In this document: positions 34,810-43,251 of the stretch, piece by piece
How the letters are laid out: every line of letters begins with the position of its first letter
How positions within the stretch are numbered: the first letter of the stretch is position 1
NCBI GenBank assembly: GCA_030602715.1
Contig: JAUVZD010000010.1
Coordinates: 62,001-126,000 of the forward strand
DNA from: Candidatus Coatesiibacteriota bacterium
GTDB lineage: Bacteria; RBG-13-66-14; B26-G2; JAUVZD01
Direction of reading: 5' to 3'
Length of the DNA: 64,000 nt
Notes under the pieces: generated by a model
Databases searched by the model: none
The model's input: the letters and a program-made list of their open reading frames with translations, nothing else
What the model was told of the DNA's origin: nothing
Program-made: the position numbers and the translations under genes

Positions 34810-35559
34810 ATGAAAGAATTGAAGTTAGATGATGTAGTAAAATATGTTGAAAAAAATGTCGGAACATTTCACATAAGGCGCTTAGAGAAGCTTGAGAATA
34901 TTAAGTTGTCTGATGTTTTAAGGAGGAAAAACCCTTACTTGTTCAAAGCAAAAAATATTCTAACCGCTGAAGAAATGATTAAAAAACTGCTTGGTGCTTA
35001 TTTATCTTCTCAAGAAGAAACTATTTTCGGTGAATTCTTAGAGGGTTTAGCGATTTTTGTTTGCGGAAAAGCGTATAATGGTAAAAAGTCAGCAGCAGAA
35101 GGAATTGACCTGGAGTTTGAAAGAGATAATATTTGGTATATAGTGTCCATTAAATCAGGACCTAATTGGGGGAATAGTAGTCAAATTTTAAAAATGAAAG
35201 ATAATTTCAGAAGAGCTAAAAGAATACTCCGGGCAAATGTATCAGATACGAATATAGTTGCCGTAAATGGTTGTTGTTATGGAAGGTGTAAGAAGGTAGA
35301 TAAAGGTGAATATCTTAAGCTGTGTGGGCAGAGATTCTGGGAATTTATATCCGGTGATAATGAACTATATACTAAAGTTATTGAGCCAATAGGTAACCGG
35401 GCAAAAGATAGAAATGAAGAGTTCATGGATGCTTACTCTGTTATTATAAACAAGTTTTCTCACGAGTTTCTTCAAGACTTTTGTGACAATGGGAGAATAA
35501 ACTGGGAAAAGTTAGTCAAATTTAATTCTTCAATTTGCAAGAAAAAGAAAAGCGAATAA
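34810..35559 (+). CDS. Type II restriction endonuclease (PmeII-family-like)
   Basis: A 249-residue AT-rich gene directly after the methyltransferase. The core EEGIDLEF-type segment (Asp100 in GIDLEFE), followed by YIVSIKSGPNWGNSSQI with Lys115, looks like a PD-(D/E)xK nuclease centre, with upstream acidic residues in SQEETIFGEFLEGLA (about 68-81). The overall sequence (NPYLFKAKNILTAEEMI, NGCCYGRCKKVDKGEYLKLCGQRFWEFISG) reminds me of the group annotated as PmeII-family endonucleases; this is from memory and no search was run. Gene pairing with a methyltransferase strengthens the nuclease call. Confidence 0.75.
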   Translation: MKELKLDDVVKYVEKNVGTFHIRRLEKLENIKLSDVLRRKNPYLFKAKNILTAEEMIKKLLGAYLSSQEETIFGEFLEGLAIFVCGKAYNGKKSAAEGIDLEFERDNIWYIVSIKSGPNWGNSSQILKMKDNFRRAKRILRANVSDTNIVAVNGCCYGRCKKVDKGEYLKLCGQRFWEFISGDNELYTKVIEPIGNRAKDRNEEFMDAYSVIINKFSHEFLQDFCDNGRINWEKLVKFNSSICKKKKSE

Positions 35560-35647
35560 TAAAATAATACACTATGTTGTTTTTTTGTAGTGAATGAAAA
35601 TTCCCCCCTTATAAATCTATATAAATTACAGGCTTTACCAAAATCCC

Positions 35648-35676
35648 TTGTATTTCCCTCCCTAGTTATGTATAAT
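35648..35676 (+). promoter_or_regulatory. Promoter of the 35747 gene
   Basis: TTGTAT (35648-35653), a 17-nt spacer and TATAAT (35671-35676). AAGGAGG at 35732-35738 then serves the TTG start at 35747. Confidence 0.7.
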
Positions 35677-35746
35677 CTTTACCATCCTGCCCGGTCATGG
35701 CTTGGCATTGATCGTAGAGATTTTTTGATATAAGGAGGTTTTTCCT

Positions 35747-36880
35747 TTGGCTCACGCCTATACACCCGGATTGAAGGTGGTGGAGGAGATGGTGCTGGTC
35801 AAGGAGCGCAAGCTTCCTCTGGCTGGTGAGGTGCTGGTCAAGAAGGAAGAGCCGGTGGAAGCGGAACAGGTGGTAGCACTCACCAGTCTGCCCGGCAATG
35901 TGGTCACTGTGAATGTAGCCAATAAACTGGGATTAATCCCGGAGGACATCCCCGGTTCAATGGTAAAGAAGGAGGGGGAGGAGATTAAGAAGGGGGATGT
36001 TATCGCTCAGAGCAAGGGGCTCTTCGGTCTATTCACCTCCAAGGCGGAAGCTCCGGTTGACGGGACCGTTGAGTCAGTCTCCAATATCACCGGGCAGGTC
36101 ATTTTGCGGGAACCGCCCCAGCCGGTGGAGATTAACGCCTACATCCGGGGTTGGGTGAAGGAGATAATCCCCGAAGAAGGGGTCTTGGTGGAGACGATAG
36201 GTTCGTTTATACAGGGCATCTTCGGGGTCGGTGGGGAGGTGCACGGGGAGATAGAGATGGCGGTTGCCAAGCCAGATGAGGTGTTGACTGCAGAACACAT
36301 TAAACCCGGGCATAAGGGCAAGATATTGGTCGGCGGGGCGCGGATAACCCAGGAGGCGATTAAGAAGGCTGAGGAGAACGGTGTGGTGGGAATCATCGGC
36401 GGGGGGATGGATGACCGCGACCTGCGCCGGATTCTGGGTTACGAGTTGGGGGTGGCTATCACCGGCAAGGAAAATATCCCCACCACCATCGTCATCACCG
36501 AGGGCTTCGGCAATATCGCTATGGCTTCCGCCACTTTCAATCTTCTGAAGAAGAGGGTGGGTATGTTGGCTTCTATGAACGGGGCTACACAGATTCGTGC
36601 CGGAGTCATCCGCCCGGAGATAGTGGTCCCTCTTAAGAAATCCAGTTCCAGGAGGGATATTGAAAGAAAGAAGGAGGAGACCGGCAATCTCGTCGTGGGA
36701 AGTCGGGTGCGGGTTATCCGTGAGCCCTACTTCGGTCGTCTGGGCCAGGTAACCGAGCTTCCCCCGGAACTGACCGAGCTGGAGAGCGAGGCAAGGGTCA
36801 GGGTGCTCAAGGTAAAATTTCCGGATGATAAGAAGGAAGCGGTAGTTCCCAGAGCCAATGTGGAGTTGATTGAGACATAG
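35747..36880 (+). CDS. Barrel-sandwich/KOW-like protein of unknown function
   Basis: This 377-residue soluble protein starts at TTG, 8 bases after a strong AAGGAGG site. The N-terminal part (about 1-130) is rich in short beta strands around paired lysines (KEERKLPLAGEV-like, MVKKEGEEIKKGDVIA, KAEAPVDGTVESV), resembling biotinyl/lipoyl-type barrel-sandwich folds. A middle alpha/beta part has GHKGKILVGGARITQEAIKKA, GVVGIIGGGMDDRDLRRILG and TTIVITEGFG. The C-terminus (VGSRVRVIREPYFGRLGQV, then AVVPRANVELIET) is KOW-like, a motif found in nucleic-acid- and ribosome-associated proteins. I recognise no named family. It has its own promoter. Confidence 0.75.
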   Translation: MAHAYTPGLKVVEEMVLVKERKLPLAGEVLVKKEEPVEAEQVVALTSLPGNVVTVNVANKLGLIPEDIPGSMVKKEGEEIKKGDVIAQSKGLFGLFTSKAEAPVDGTVESVSNITGQVILREPPQPVEINAYIRGWVKEIIPEEGVLVETIGSFIQGIFGVGGEVHGEIEMAVAKPDEVLTAEHIKPGHKGKILVGGARITQEAIKKAEENGVVGIIGGGMDDRDLRRILGYELGVAITGKENIPTTIVITEGFGNIAMASATFNLLKKRVGMLASMNGATQIRAGVIRPEIVVPLKKSSSRRDIERKKEETGNLVVGSRVRVIREPYFGRLGQVTELPPELTELESEARVRVLKVKFPDDKKEAVVPRANVELIET

Positions 36881-36896
36881 TTAGAATTCACTTACC

Positions 36897-38195
36897 ATGA
36901 ATACAACTGAAACTGCGGATAGTTTCTCTGGTCTTATGCAGGTAATCACCAAACGGAGAACTATCCGTTCTTTTGTCAGCAAACCTATTGAGGAGAAAGC
37001 CCTGCGCAAGTGTCTTGAGGCGGGGCATTGGGCTCCCTCGGCTTGCAACCGCCAACTGTGGGAGTTCGTGGTGGTTGACGACCCCCAAATTATCCGCAAG
37101 TTGGAAAGCATTACCCAACAACCTACTCCCCATGCCATATATATCGCCATATTCTATGATTTGACCAAGGAGCTTCCCGGTTCCCGCTTGGGCGGTGTCC
37201 AATCCGCCGCCATTGCCGCACAGAACCTGATGCTTGTCGCCCACAGCCTGGGCTACGGCACCAAGATGATAGCTGGGCTCAACTCTCCGGAGTCCATCGG
37301 GCGCCTGCTTAAAGCTCCAAAGGGGGTAGAGGTTATCTCCCTGATAGCGTTCGGTCATCCGGCACAGATTCCCTCCCCGCCCAGCCGTGGACCACTGCAT
37401 GAGATTGTCCACCGCAATCGCTTTCATATTGATAAGATGCGTTATCCCAATCATCTGGATGCTTATCTGTGGGATGAGGATGAGGTGGTGCGTCTTCAGA
37501 GTGGTGTAGTGCGCCATGGGGGACATATAGGCTTCTTCCGCAGTAGTGTGGAGGAGGATTTACTACATGAGAGTTTGGCTCCGATTCGTTTAGAGAGCCA
37601 GTGGCGAGCACTTTTCCTTTTCCCACATTCCGCAAGATATATTAATCCTCTTGAGGAACGCTTCCCTCAGACGAAGATGGAGTTGCTGTGCCAGAGTGAG
37701 GACAACGGTTACTACATCAGCTCTGAGTTGAAACATTCTTTACCCATTCATGTTGGTGGATTCACCCAGAGTGGTCTGACCGCTTCCAGTTACGATGCTC
37801 TGCTTTTGCTGGATAGTGGCATCCACCTCCCCAGACTGGACAAGACTCTAGCTGAAATATATCGTCTGCTAAAAGCGGAAGGCGTTCTTTATATCTCCAT
37901 GCCCAGCTCCAAATCACCTCTATTGCTGAAACTCTGGCGAGAGCGTCTGGCGGTCAGCCTGACCCGAACCCCTTACTGGCGGGTTGGACCGATTCACCCG
38001 TTGAACCCCAAGGAGATGTCAAAGATGCTTGCCGAAGCCGGTTTTAAGATTGGGGAAAAGTATTTTGTCTCCGTTGAGAGGGATGAACCGCAGACGATTA
38101 TGGGAAAGTTGAAACTGGCGGTGATTAAGCTTCTCAGGAGGATGAATCCGGCATATCACGACCTGATGCTTTTCAAAGCTTTCAAAGCCAAGTAG
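36897..38195 (+). CDS. Nitroreductase domain fused to a methyltransferase-like domain
   Basis: A 432-residue two-domain protein. Residues 10-185 form a nitroreductase-type flavin domain: ITKRRTIRSFVSKPIEEKAL, GHWAPSACNRQLWEFVVVD, IAAQNLMLVAHSLGYGT and the closing EVISLIAFGHPA. Residues about 200-432 look like a Rossmann methyltransferase lacking a standard GxGxG motif I: the later segments SSYDALLLLDSGIHL, TLAEIYRLLKAEGVLYISMP and NPKEMSKMLAEAGF are methyltransferase-like. FMN-dependent reduction plus a degenerate methyltransferase fold in one chain is unusual. The stop shares one base with the start of the next gene. Role unknown. Confidence 0.78.
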   Translation: MNTTETADSFSGLMQVITKRRTIRSFVSKPIEEKALRKCLEAGHWAPSACNRQLWEFVVVDDPQIIRKLESITQQPTPHAIYIAIFYDLTKELPGSRLGGVQSAAIAAQNLMLVAHSLGYGTKMIAGLNSPESIGRLLKAPKGVEVISLIAFGHPAQIPSPPSRGPLHEIVHRNRFHIDKMRYPNHLDAYLWDEDEVVRLQSGVVRHGGHIGFFRSSVEEDLLHESLAPIRLESQWRALFLFPHSARYINPLEERFPQTKMELLCQSEDNGYYISSELKHSLPIHVGGFTQSGLTASSYDALLLLDSGIHLPRLDKTLAEIYRLLKAEGVLYISMPSSKSPLLLKLWRERLAVSLTRTPYWRVGPIHPLNPKEMSKMLAEAGFKIGEKYFVSVERDEPQTIMGKLKLAVIKLLRRMNPAYHDLMLFKAFKAK

Positions 38196-40135
38196 TGTTT
38201 ATGAGCTACGGAGGATTCCAAAGGCTACATAGACTGGGAGCGGATGTCGCCGGCTATCTTATCCGCCAGATGGATGACCAAGGTCGCATCTTTGATGTGG
38301 TGGATGACGCCCCCACACCAAAGGACCATTATGCGCAGACATTTTTAGCGTGGGCTTGCCTCAATCTGGAGCTGATAGACCAAGCCGAGCGAGCTCTGAG
38401 CGCTTTCTTTGACCGACCCCAGGGATGGTGGAATCATCCCGACTTTAATAGTTTCGCTCTGGCTAACATATCCGTTCATCCCCGTCTCCAGGCTTTAAGC
38501 GAGCGGATAAAGAAGCAGGTGGACAGTTATCTTGAGTCCCCCCCATTCAGGTCCGGACCCAAGACGGGCGTCTCCAATAACTGGTTGGCTATGCAGGCGG
38601 CAACGCTTGCCCTTTTGGGTCGGGCCAGGGGAAGAATGGATTGGCAGGCGAAAGCCAGAAAGATTGTGGAGGATTATGCTCTAGCCTGGCAACTCCCCGA
38701 CGGTCTTTTCGCCGACTTTCCCGTAAAACCCCGAAGGGGTGGATTCGCCACCCCTTTAACCTACCACGCCAAGATATGCTCTATGCTCATTCGCTATGCA
38801 CTGCTCCTTAACCATGAGCAAGCGCTTTCCGCTGGTTTGCGGGGCATGGAGGTTTTGTGCCGAATTACCTTCAGTGACGGTTCGGCGTTTCAATTCGGGC
38901 GGACCAATATGGGGCTGTTCGGCTATGCATGTTTCCTGGATGGGTTGAACAATTTGTTGGAGAGGGGCATCGGCGAGCTGTCTCTGTGGGCTGAGGTTCA
39001 ACTTGCCCTGCTTGCCAAGCTGGAACCGCTCCAGGAAGCGGATGGGTATATTGCACTTAATCCCTCAAGAAATGTATCTCAGCGACCGAGCTGGGATGAA
39101 TATATGCACCTTACAGTTTATAATGCCTATTTCTCCGCCCTGGCTACGATAAAGAGAGAAGCTTTCCGGGGGGAGATTTCTTTTAGGAAAGTTGAACGGT
39201 CGGCAATATCAATCCTCACTTCGTCGGGGCTGTCTCACATTAAAGCGGAGGAGACTGAGCTTTTGCTCTCACTCTCGGGTCAGGCGGTGTTGGGGCAGGG
39301 ACACCTGTTCTGCGACAACCGTTATGCGGGCATGAATATCTGCCACCTGACACACAAGGATGCCACGGTAGTAGCCCCACCTCCGTTAAACACAAAAGAG
39401 CTTAACGGTCCTTTTGAACCTTCTTTTTTGGGATTTCACCCCTGGTTTGTTGAAGAAGGCTCTCGCTACCAGTTCAAATCCTTTGATCTGGTTGACATCC
39501 GTCGTGGCGAAGATGACGCCTTTTTGTTAATTGTGGGTCTATCAAAACCGGTCTCTTTCAGGGCTATAGATTGGGATGGAAAGCCGATTTATGAGCGGGT
39601 GATGCGTAAGCTGGGACGTATGATAATCGGCAGAAGGAGACCGGTGCTTGACCGATTAGAAAAATCCCGCCCCGATCTGCAGCGGGTTATTCTTGTCCAT
39701 CTGCACCCCTTCCTCATTCTATTTATTGATAGGCTATCCAGGATGGGAGAAACGACCGGGCTATACTCCCCGACGGTCTGTTTTTCTGCAACCTCTTGGA
39801 AGGAGATGGATGGCGGCGTTTCCTTCGTTGACGAGGGCGGTAAGAGGTGGGAGTTTCTTTTCATTCCAACTGTGGAAGGCTCAGCGAAGAAGGTTGATGT
39901 GTGGAGCAGTTCCGGCAAGACGACAATACTTTCCTATCCTGCAAAATATGCCAATAGTGAGGTTTGGCAATCCACACTTCTGACCAAAGAAGAGGAGAGA
40001 CCGAAGGAATTCAGATTTGACTGCTCAGGTGAGCGGTTTAGATTGGATTTAATGTGGGAGCATAAAAGGCTGGGACTTTCCGGGCAGGTGGGCGGGAGGG
40101 GTTTGATTTCAATAGGCAGAGACGGATTTGGCTAG
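38195..40135 (+). CDS. Large protein with alpha/alpha-toroid-like domain (heparinase-like layout)
   Basis: A 646-residue protein beginning with GTG at 38195 (sharing one base with the previous stop) or ATG at 38201. The first half is helical with repeats typical of alpha/alpha toroids (YAQTFLAWACLNLELIDQAERAL, NNWLAMQAATLALLGRARG, TYHAKICSMLIRYALLLNHEQ). The second half is beta-rich (SGLSHIKAEETELLLSLSG, NICHLTHKDATVVAPPPL). This order resembles heparinase II/III and related polysaccharide lyases, but I cannot point to the catalytic residues, and there is no signal peptide, which argues against a secreted lyase. Co-translation with the nitroreductase fusion suggests a shared pathway. Confidence 0.68.
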   Translation: MFMSYGGFQRLHRLGADVAGYLIRQMDDQGRIFDVVDDAPTPKDHYAQTFLAWACLNLELIDQAERALSAFFDRPQGWWNHPDFNSFALANISVHPRLQALSERIKKQVDSYLESPPFRSGPKTGVSNNWLAMQAATLALLGRARGRMDWQAKARKIVEDYALAWQLPDGLFADFPVKPRRGGFATPLTYHAKICSMLIRYALLLNHEQALSAGLRGMEVLCRITFSDGSAFQFGRTNMGLFGYACFLDGLNNLLERGIGELSLWAEVQLALLAKLEPLQEADGYIALNPSRNVSQRPSWDEYMHLTVYNAYFSALATIKREAFRGEISFRKVERSAISILTSSGLSHIKAEETELLLSLSGQAVLGQGHLFCDNRYAGMNICHLTHKDATVVAPPPLNTKELNGPFEPSFLGFHPWFVEEGSRYQFKSFDLVDIRRGEDDAFLLIVGLSKPVSFRAIDWDGKPIYERVMRKLGRMIIGRRRPVLDRLEKSRPDLQRVILVHLHPFLILFIDRLSRMGETTGLYSPTVCFSATSWKEMDGGVSFVDEGGKRWEFLFIPTVEGSAKKVDVWSSSGKTTILSYPAKYANSEVWQSTLLTKEEERPKEFRFDCSGERFRLDLMWEHKRLGLSGQVGGRGLISIGRDGFG

Positions 40136-40170
40136 GTTGGTTATGGCTGGGATAATTTGAAAATAAATTG

Positions 40171-40199
40171 TTGATAGTTTATATTAAACAGGCTATAAT
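40171..40199 (+). promoter_or_regulatory. Promoter of the four-gene membrane operon
   Basis: TTGATA (40171-40176), a 17-nt spacer and TATAAT (40194-40199) stand about 86 bases before the first start codon, in an AT-rich gap. Confidence 0.75.
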
Positions 40200-40285
40200 T
40201 TTCACAATATTATCCTTTCACCTATCGCCCTTAGCTGGAAGATTTTTTAAACACCGAAGCTGGTTTAGAGGAAAGGAAGGTGATT

Positions 40286-41554
40286 ATGGGGCTGAGAGCT
40301 GAAAGCCGGAGCTGGGGAATCGGTGTCTTCTTGGTCTTAACACTGTTCTTGATCCCTGCTCTGGCGTCCGCTAAGGAACCTGTGCCTCCTGAGAGCGGTG
40401 AGGCGGAAGTGGAAGCAGCGACACCCGAAGGGGAGACGGTCTCTCCTCTGGAGTCTCCGCTCAACTTCACCGCCTTGGACAACCCCAACGACGACGGCGA
40501 GAAGATTAAGCTCACCTGGGAGCTATCTCCCGGTGACCAACCGGAGTTAGGCAAGAAGGAAAATCCGGTCAAGGGTTATTGTATCTCTCGCCTGGGCCCT
40601 GAGGAGGCGGAGTGGCAGGTGATAACCGTTCAGCCGCCGGGGATAACCTCCTATGTTGACAGTGGCACAGAGGAGTTTCCACTGGAGGATGATGTCCTAT
40701 ACAATTACAGAATAGAAGCGGTAGGCGAGGGGGAGGTCTTATCCTCACCGATAGTAGTTGAGGGCGTAGTCTGCGGGGTACAGTTTTTCAATACCGACCG
40801 CATCAACATTTTGGTATGCGTCATCGCTTATCTCTGCATCGTTATGTTCTTCATCTTCCGGGCTCGCAAGGGGCACGAGCTGTTCGTGCGCCGTATCGCC
40901 GGACTGGATGCGGTTGACGAGGCAATAGGTCGTGCTACTGAGATGGGTAGACCTATACTTTTTATCACCGGTTTACACGATGTTGCTGATATCTCCACTA
41001 TAGCCGCCATCACCATACTGGGTAAGGTAGCACGTAAGACCGCTGAATATGAGACTCCACTTTTGGTTCCAAATTACGACCCGGTGGTTATGTTGGTAGC
41101 CCAGGAGACGGTCAAACAGGCTTATCTGGAGGGCGGTCATCCGGATGCATACTCCGATGATATGGTCTTCTTTCTCACCACCAGCCAGTTCGGCTTTGTG
41201 GCTGCGGTGGACGGTATCATGGTGCGTGAGAAGCCGGCTACAAACTTCTATATGGGCTACTACTACGCCGAGTCGTTGATACTGGCGGAGACCGGAGCCG
41301 ACACCGGAGCCATTCAAATCGCCGGCACCGACTCCGTAACCCAGCTCCCCTTCTTTATCACCTCCTGTGACTATACCATCATCGGGGAGGAGCTTTATGC
41401 GGCAAGCGCCTATCTGTCCAAGGAACCCCTGCAACTGGGAAGCCTAAAAGCTCAAGATTTGGCTAAGGTGATAATCGGTGTTTTTATATTGACAGGGATA
41501 GCGGCTACTTTGTTCGGCTGGATGTGGGTGGTTGACCTGTTTATCGCCCGATAG
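40286..41554 (+). CDS. Membrane operon protein 1: signal peptide, FN3-like domain, DUF6754-like domain
   Basis: About 422 residues from the ATG at 40286, 5 bases after GGAAGG. A signal peptide or anchor (GVFLVLTLFLIPALASA|KE) is followed by a Pro/Glu-rich stretch, then a fibronectin-III-like domain (residues about 55-160: LNFTALDNPNDDGEKIKLTWE, KGYCISRLGPEE, DVLYNYRIEAVGEGE). A transmembrane helix (NILVCVIAYLCIVMFFIF) follows, then a domain of about 190 residues with MGRPILFITGLHDVADISTIA and LLVPNYDPVVMLVAQET, and a C-terminal helix. The large domain reminds me of what is catalogued as DUF6754; this is from memory. First gene of a tight four-gene operon. Function unknown. Confidence 0.8.
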   Translation: MGLRAESRSWGIGVFLVLTLFLIPALASAKEPVPPESGEAEVEAATPEGETVSPLESPLNFTALDNPNDDGEKIKLTWELSPGDQPELGKKENPVKGYCISRLGPEEAEWQVITVQPPGITSYVDSGTEEFPLEDDVLYNYRIEAVGEGEVLSSPIVVEGVVCGVQFFNTDRINILVCVIAYLCIVMFFIFRARKGHELFVRRIAGLDAVDEAIGRATEMGRPILFITGLHDVADISTIAAITILGKVARKTAEYETPLLVPNYDPVVMLVAQETVKQAYLEGGHPDAYSDDMVFFLTTSQFGFVAAVDGIMVREKPATNFYMGYYYAESLILAETGADTGAIQIAGTDSVTQLPFFITSCDYTIIGEELYAASAYLSKEPLQLGSLKAQDLAKVIIGVFILTGIAATLFGWMWVVDLFIAR

Positions 41555-41634
41555 AGACTGGAGAGTGGGAAGATGAAAGGACCGATGACTAAAGATGAAA
41601 TCGCATCTGTATATGTGGTGGGGAGGTGGAAACG

Positions 41635-42336
41635 GTGAGGAGAGGGGTCCCGGTATTGATCTGTGCGATTATGGGTGTCGCCATGATCATTCAATTCTTC
41701 ATCCCCCATCCCGTCTCTCAGGCCATATACAAGACGGTTATAAAATGGTTCATCATCATCATAGCCTTCGCCATGATTTTGGGGTTGTTGTCGCTCACCC
41801 GTATGCATCTCACCAAACTGCGCAGAGGGGATAAAGACTGGTTCTTTAGTCTGGTGACCATCTCCAGCCTGTTCGTCAACCTATTGGTGGGCTTCTTCAG
41901 CTTCAGAATCACCGATTCCTTCATATTTGAGGGTCTAAAAGTGCCCTTCAATTTCTTCACCATCAGCTTCGCCACCGGCTTGGCTGCGGGCTCGCCCTTT
42001 ATGAACCTCTTTGATTACATCCAGGTGCCCATGCAAGCCACCATGTTCAGCCTGCTTGCCTTCTTCATCGCTTCGGCGTCCTTCCGCACCTTCCGGGCTC
42101 GCACGCCGGAGGCAACGCTATTGCTCGTCGCCGCCCTCATCGTCATGGTTGGGCGGGTGCCGGTAGGTCATATGATCAGCACATCCATCCCGGCACTTTC
42201 CGATTGGATACTGGTCAATCCCAATATGGCTGCCAAACGGGGGATTATGATCGGCGTCGGCTTGGGTGCTATCAGCATGGCTCTCAAGATAATTTTGGGC
42301 ATTGAGCGCTCCTGGCTCGGTGGAGGAGGTGAATAG
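41635..42336 (+). CDS. Membrane operon protein 2: polytopic membrane protein
   Basis: About 233 residues from the GTG at 41635, 8 bases after a GGTGGGGAGG site; an earlier GTG at 41626 overlaps that site. Six or seven hydrophobic helices are present: VPVLICAIMGVAMIIQFF, WFIIIIAFAMILGLLSL, LVTISSLFVNLLVGFF, FFTISFATGLAAGSPF, TLLLVAALIVMVGRV and a last one near GIMIGVGLGAISMALKIIL. Basic loops (TRMHLTKLRRGDKD, RTFRARTPE) suggest cytoplasmic sides. I recognise no transporter signature. Three bases separate it from the next gene. Confidence 0.78.
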   Translation: MRRGVPVLICAIMGVAMIIQFFIPHPVSQAIYKTVIKWFIIIIAFAMILGLLSLTRMHLTKLRRGDKDWFFSLVTISSLFVNLLVGFFSFRITDSFIFEGLKVPFNFFTISFATGLAAGSPFMNLFDYIQVPMQATMFSLLAFFIASASFRTFRARTPEATLLLVAALIVMVGRVPVGHMISTSIPALSDWILVNPNMAAKRGIMIGVGLGAISMALKIILGIERSWLGGGGE

Positions 42337-42339
42337 GGG

Positions 42340-43251
42340 ATGTATAAGATACTCAATGCTTTCCTCAAAATTAACCGTCGCTGGATATTCCTGCTGGTCT
42401 TATTGGGTGTATTGATTCCTCTGGTTCTGGGCAAGGGGCTCACTCGCTCCTATCCCGGCGATGAGGTGGTGAAGGTTTATAACTTTCTGAATAACCTGGA
42501 AGAGGGAGACATAATCATCGCCTCCATGGATTACGACCCCGCCACTATACCTGAACTGAACCCTATGGCCAGGGCGGTGCTGCGCCACTGCTTCAACAAA
42601 GGCATCAGGGTGGTAAGCCTGACCTTGCATCCCGCCGGACCCGGTGTGGTCATAACTTTGATTGACGAGCTACTTCGGGAATACTCCCAGCCGGGTGTAA
42701 ACCCTGACGGTAGTGTGCGACCGGTGCGTAAATACGGCGAGGATATCGTCTTCTTGGGTTATAAGGTAGGGACGGCGGTGAATATACTGGCTCTTGGTGA
42801 GGATGTGCGCCTTTCTTGGCCGCAGGACTATGCAGGAGTGGAGCTTCCCGCATACGGGAGCGACCCCACCCAGACCACACTCCCTTTGATGTGCGATGTC
42901 CAGAATTACAGCGATGTCAAGTGCGTGGTCACCATCTCCGGGACCAGAATCCCGGAGTATTGGGTGGCTTATGGCTACCAGCGCTACCATGTGAAGGTGG
43001 CTACCGGATGCACCGCAGTTATGTTCGCCGATTTTTATCCTTATCTGCAGACCGGTCAGATGATAGGTCTTCTTCCGGGGATGAAGGGCGCCGCCGACTA
43101 TGAGGAGCTGATCAATCGCCCCGCTAGAGCCATGGTGGGGATGCTTCCCCAGTCTATAGTCCACCTGATGATAGTGGGCTTCATTATTCTGGGGAATATC
43201 GCTTTCTTCATTGTGCGCCGTTGGGAGAAGAAGGGAGGTGGCAATAGATGA
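42340..43251 (+). CDS. Membrane operon protein 3: two-helix protein with a soluble alpha/beta domain
   Basis: A 303-residue protein with an N-terminal helix (WIFLLVLLGVLIPLVLGKGL), a soluble domain of about 230 residues, and a C-terminal helix (SIVHLMIVGFIILGNIAFFIV) followed by a basic end. The domain contains DIIIASMDYDPATIPELNPMA, KGIRVVSLTLHPAGPGVVITL, KYGEDIVFLGYKVGTAVNIL and CVVTISGTRIPEYWVAYGY, reading as an alternating alpha/beta fold. The two-anchor design parallels protein 1, so both may present domains on the same side of the membrane. The stop overlaps the next start by 4 bases. No family recognised. Confidence 0.78.
   Translation: MYKILNAFLKINRRWIFLLVLLGVLIPLVLGKGLTRSYPGDEVVKVYNFLNNLEEGDIIIASMDYDPATIPELNPMARAVLRHCFNKGIRVVSLTLHPAGPGVVITLIDELLREYSQPGVNPDGSVRPVRKYGEDIVFLGYKVGTAVNILALGEDVRLSWPQDYAGVELPAYGSDPTQTTLPLMCDVQNYSDVKCVVTISGTRIPEYWVAYGYQRYHVKVATGCTAVMFADFYPYLQTGQMIGLLPGMKGAADYEELINRPARAMVGMLPQSIVHLMIVGFIILGNIAFFIVRRWEKKGGGNR

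Noticed and set aside
36888-37526. Minus-strand open frame of 212 codons opposite the nitroreductase fusion gene
   Set aside because: It mirrors the codon bias of the plus-strand gene, has no ribosome site and no recognisable domain; the plus-strand protein is clearly real.
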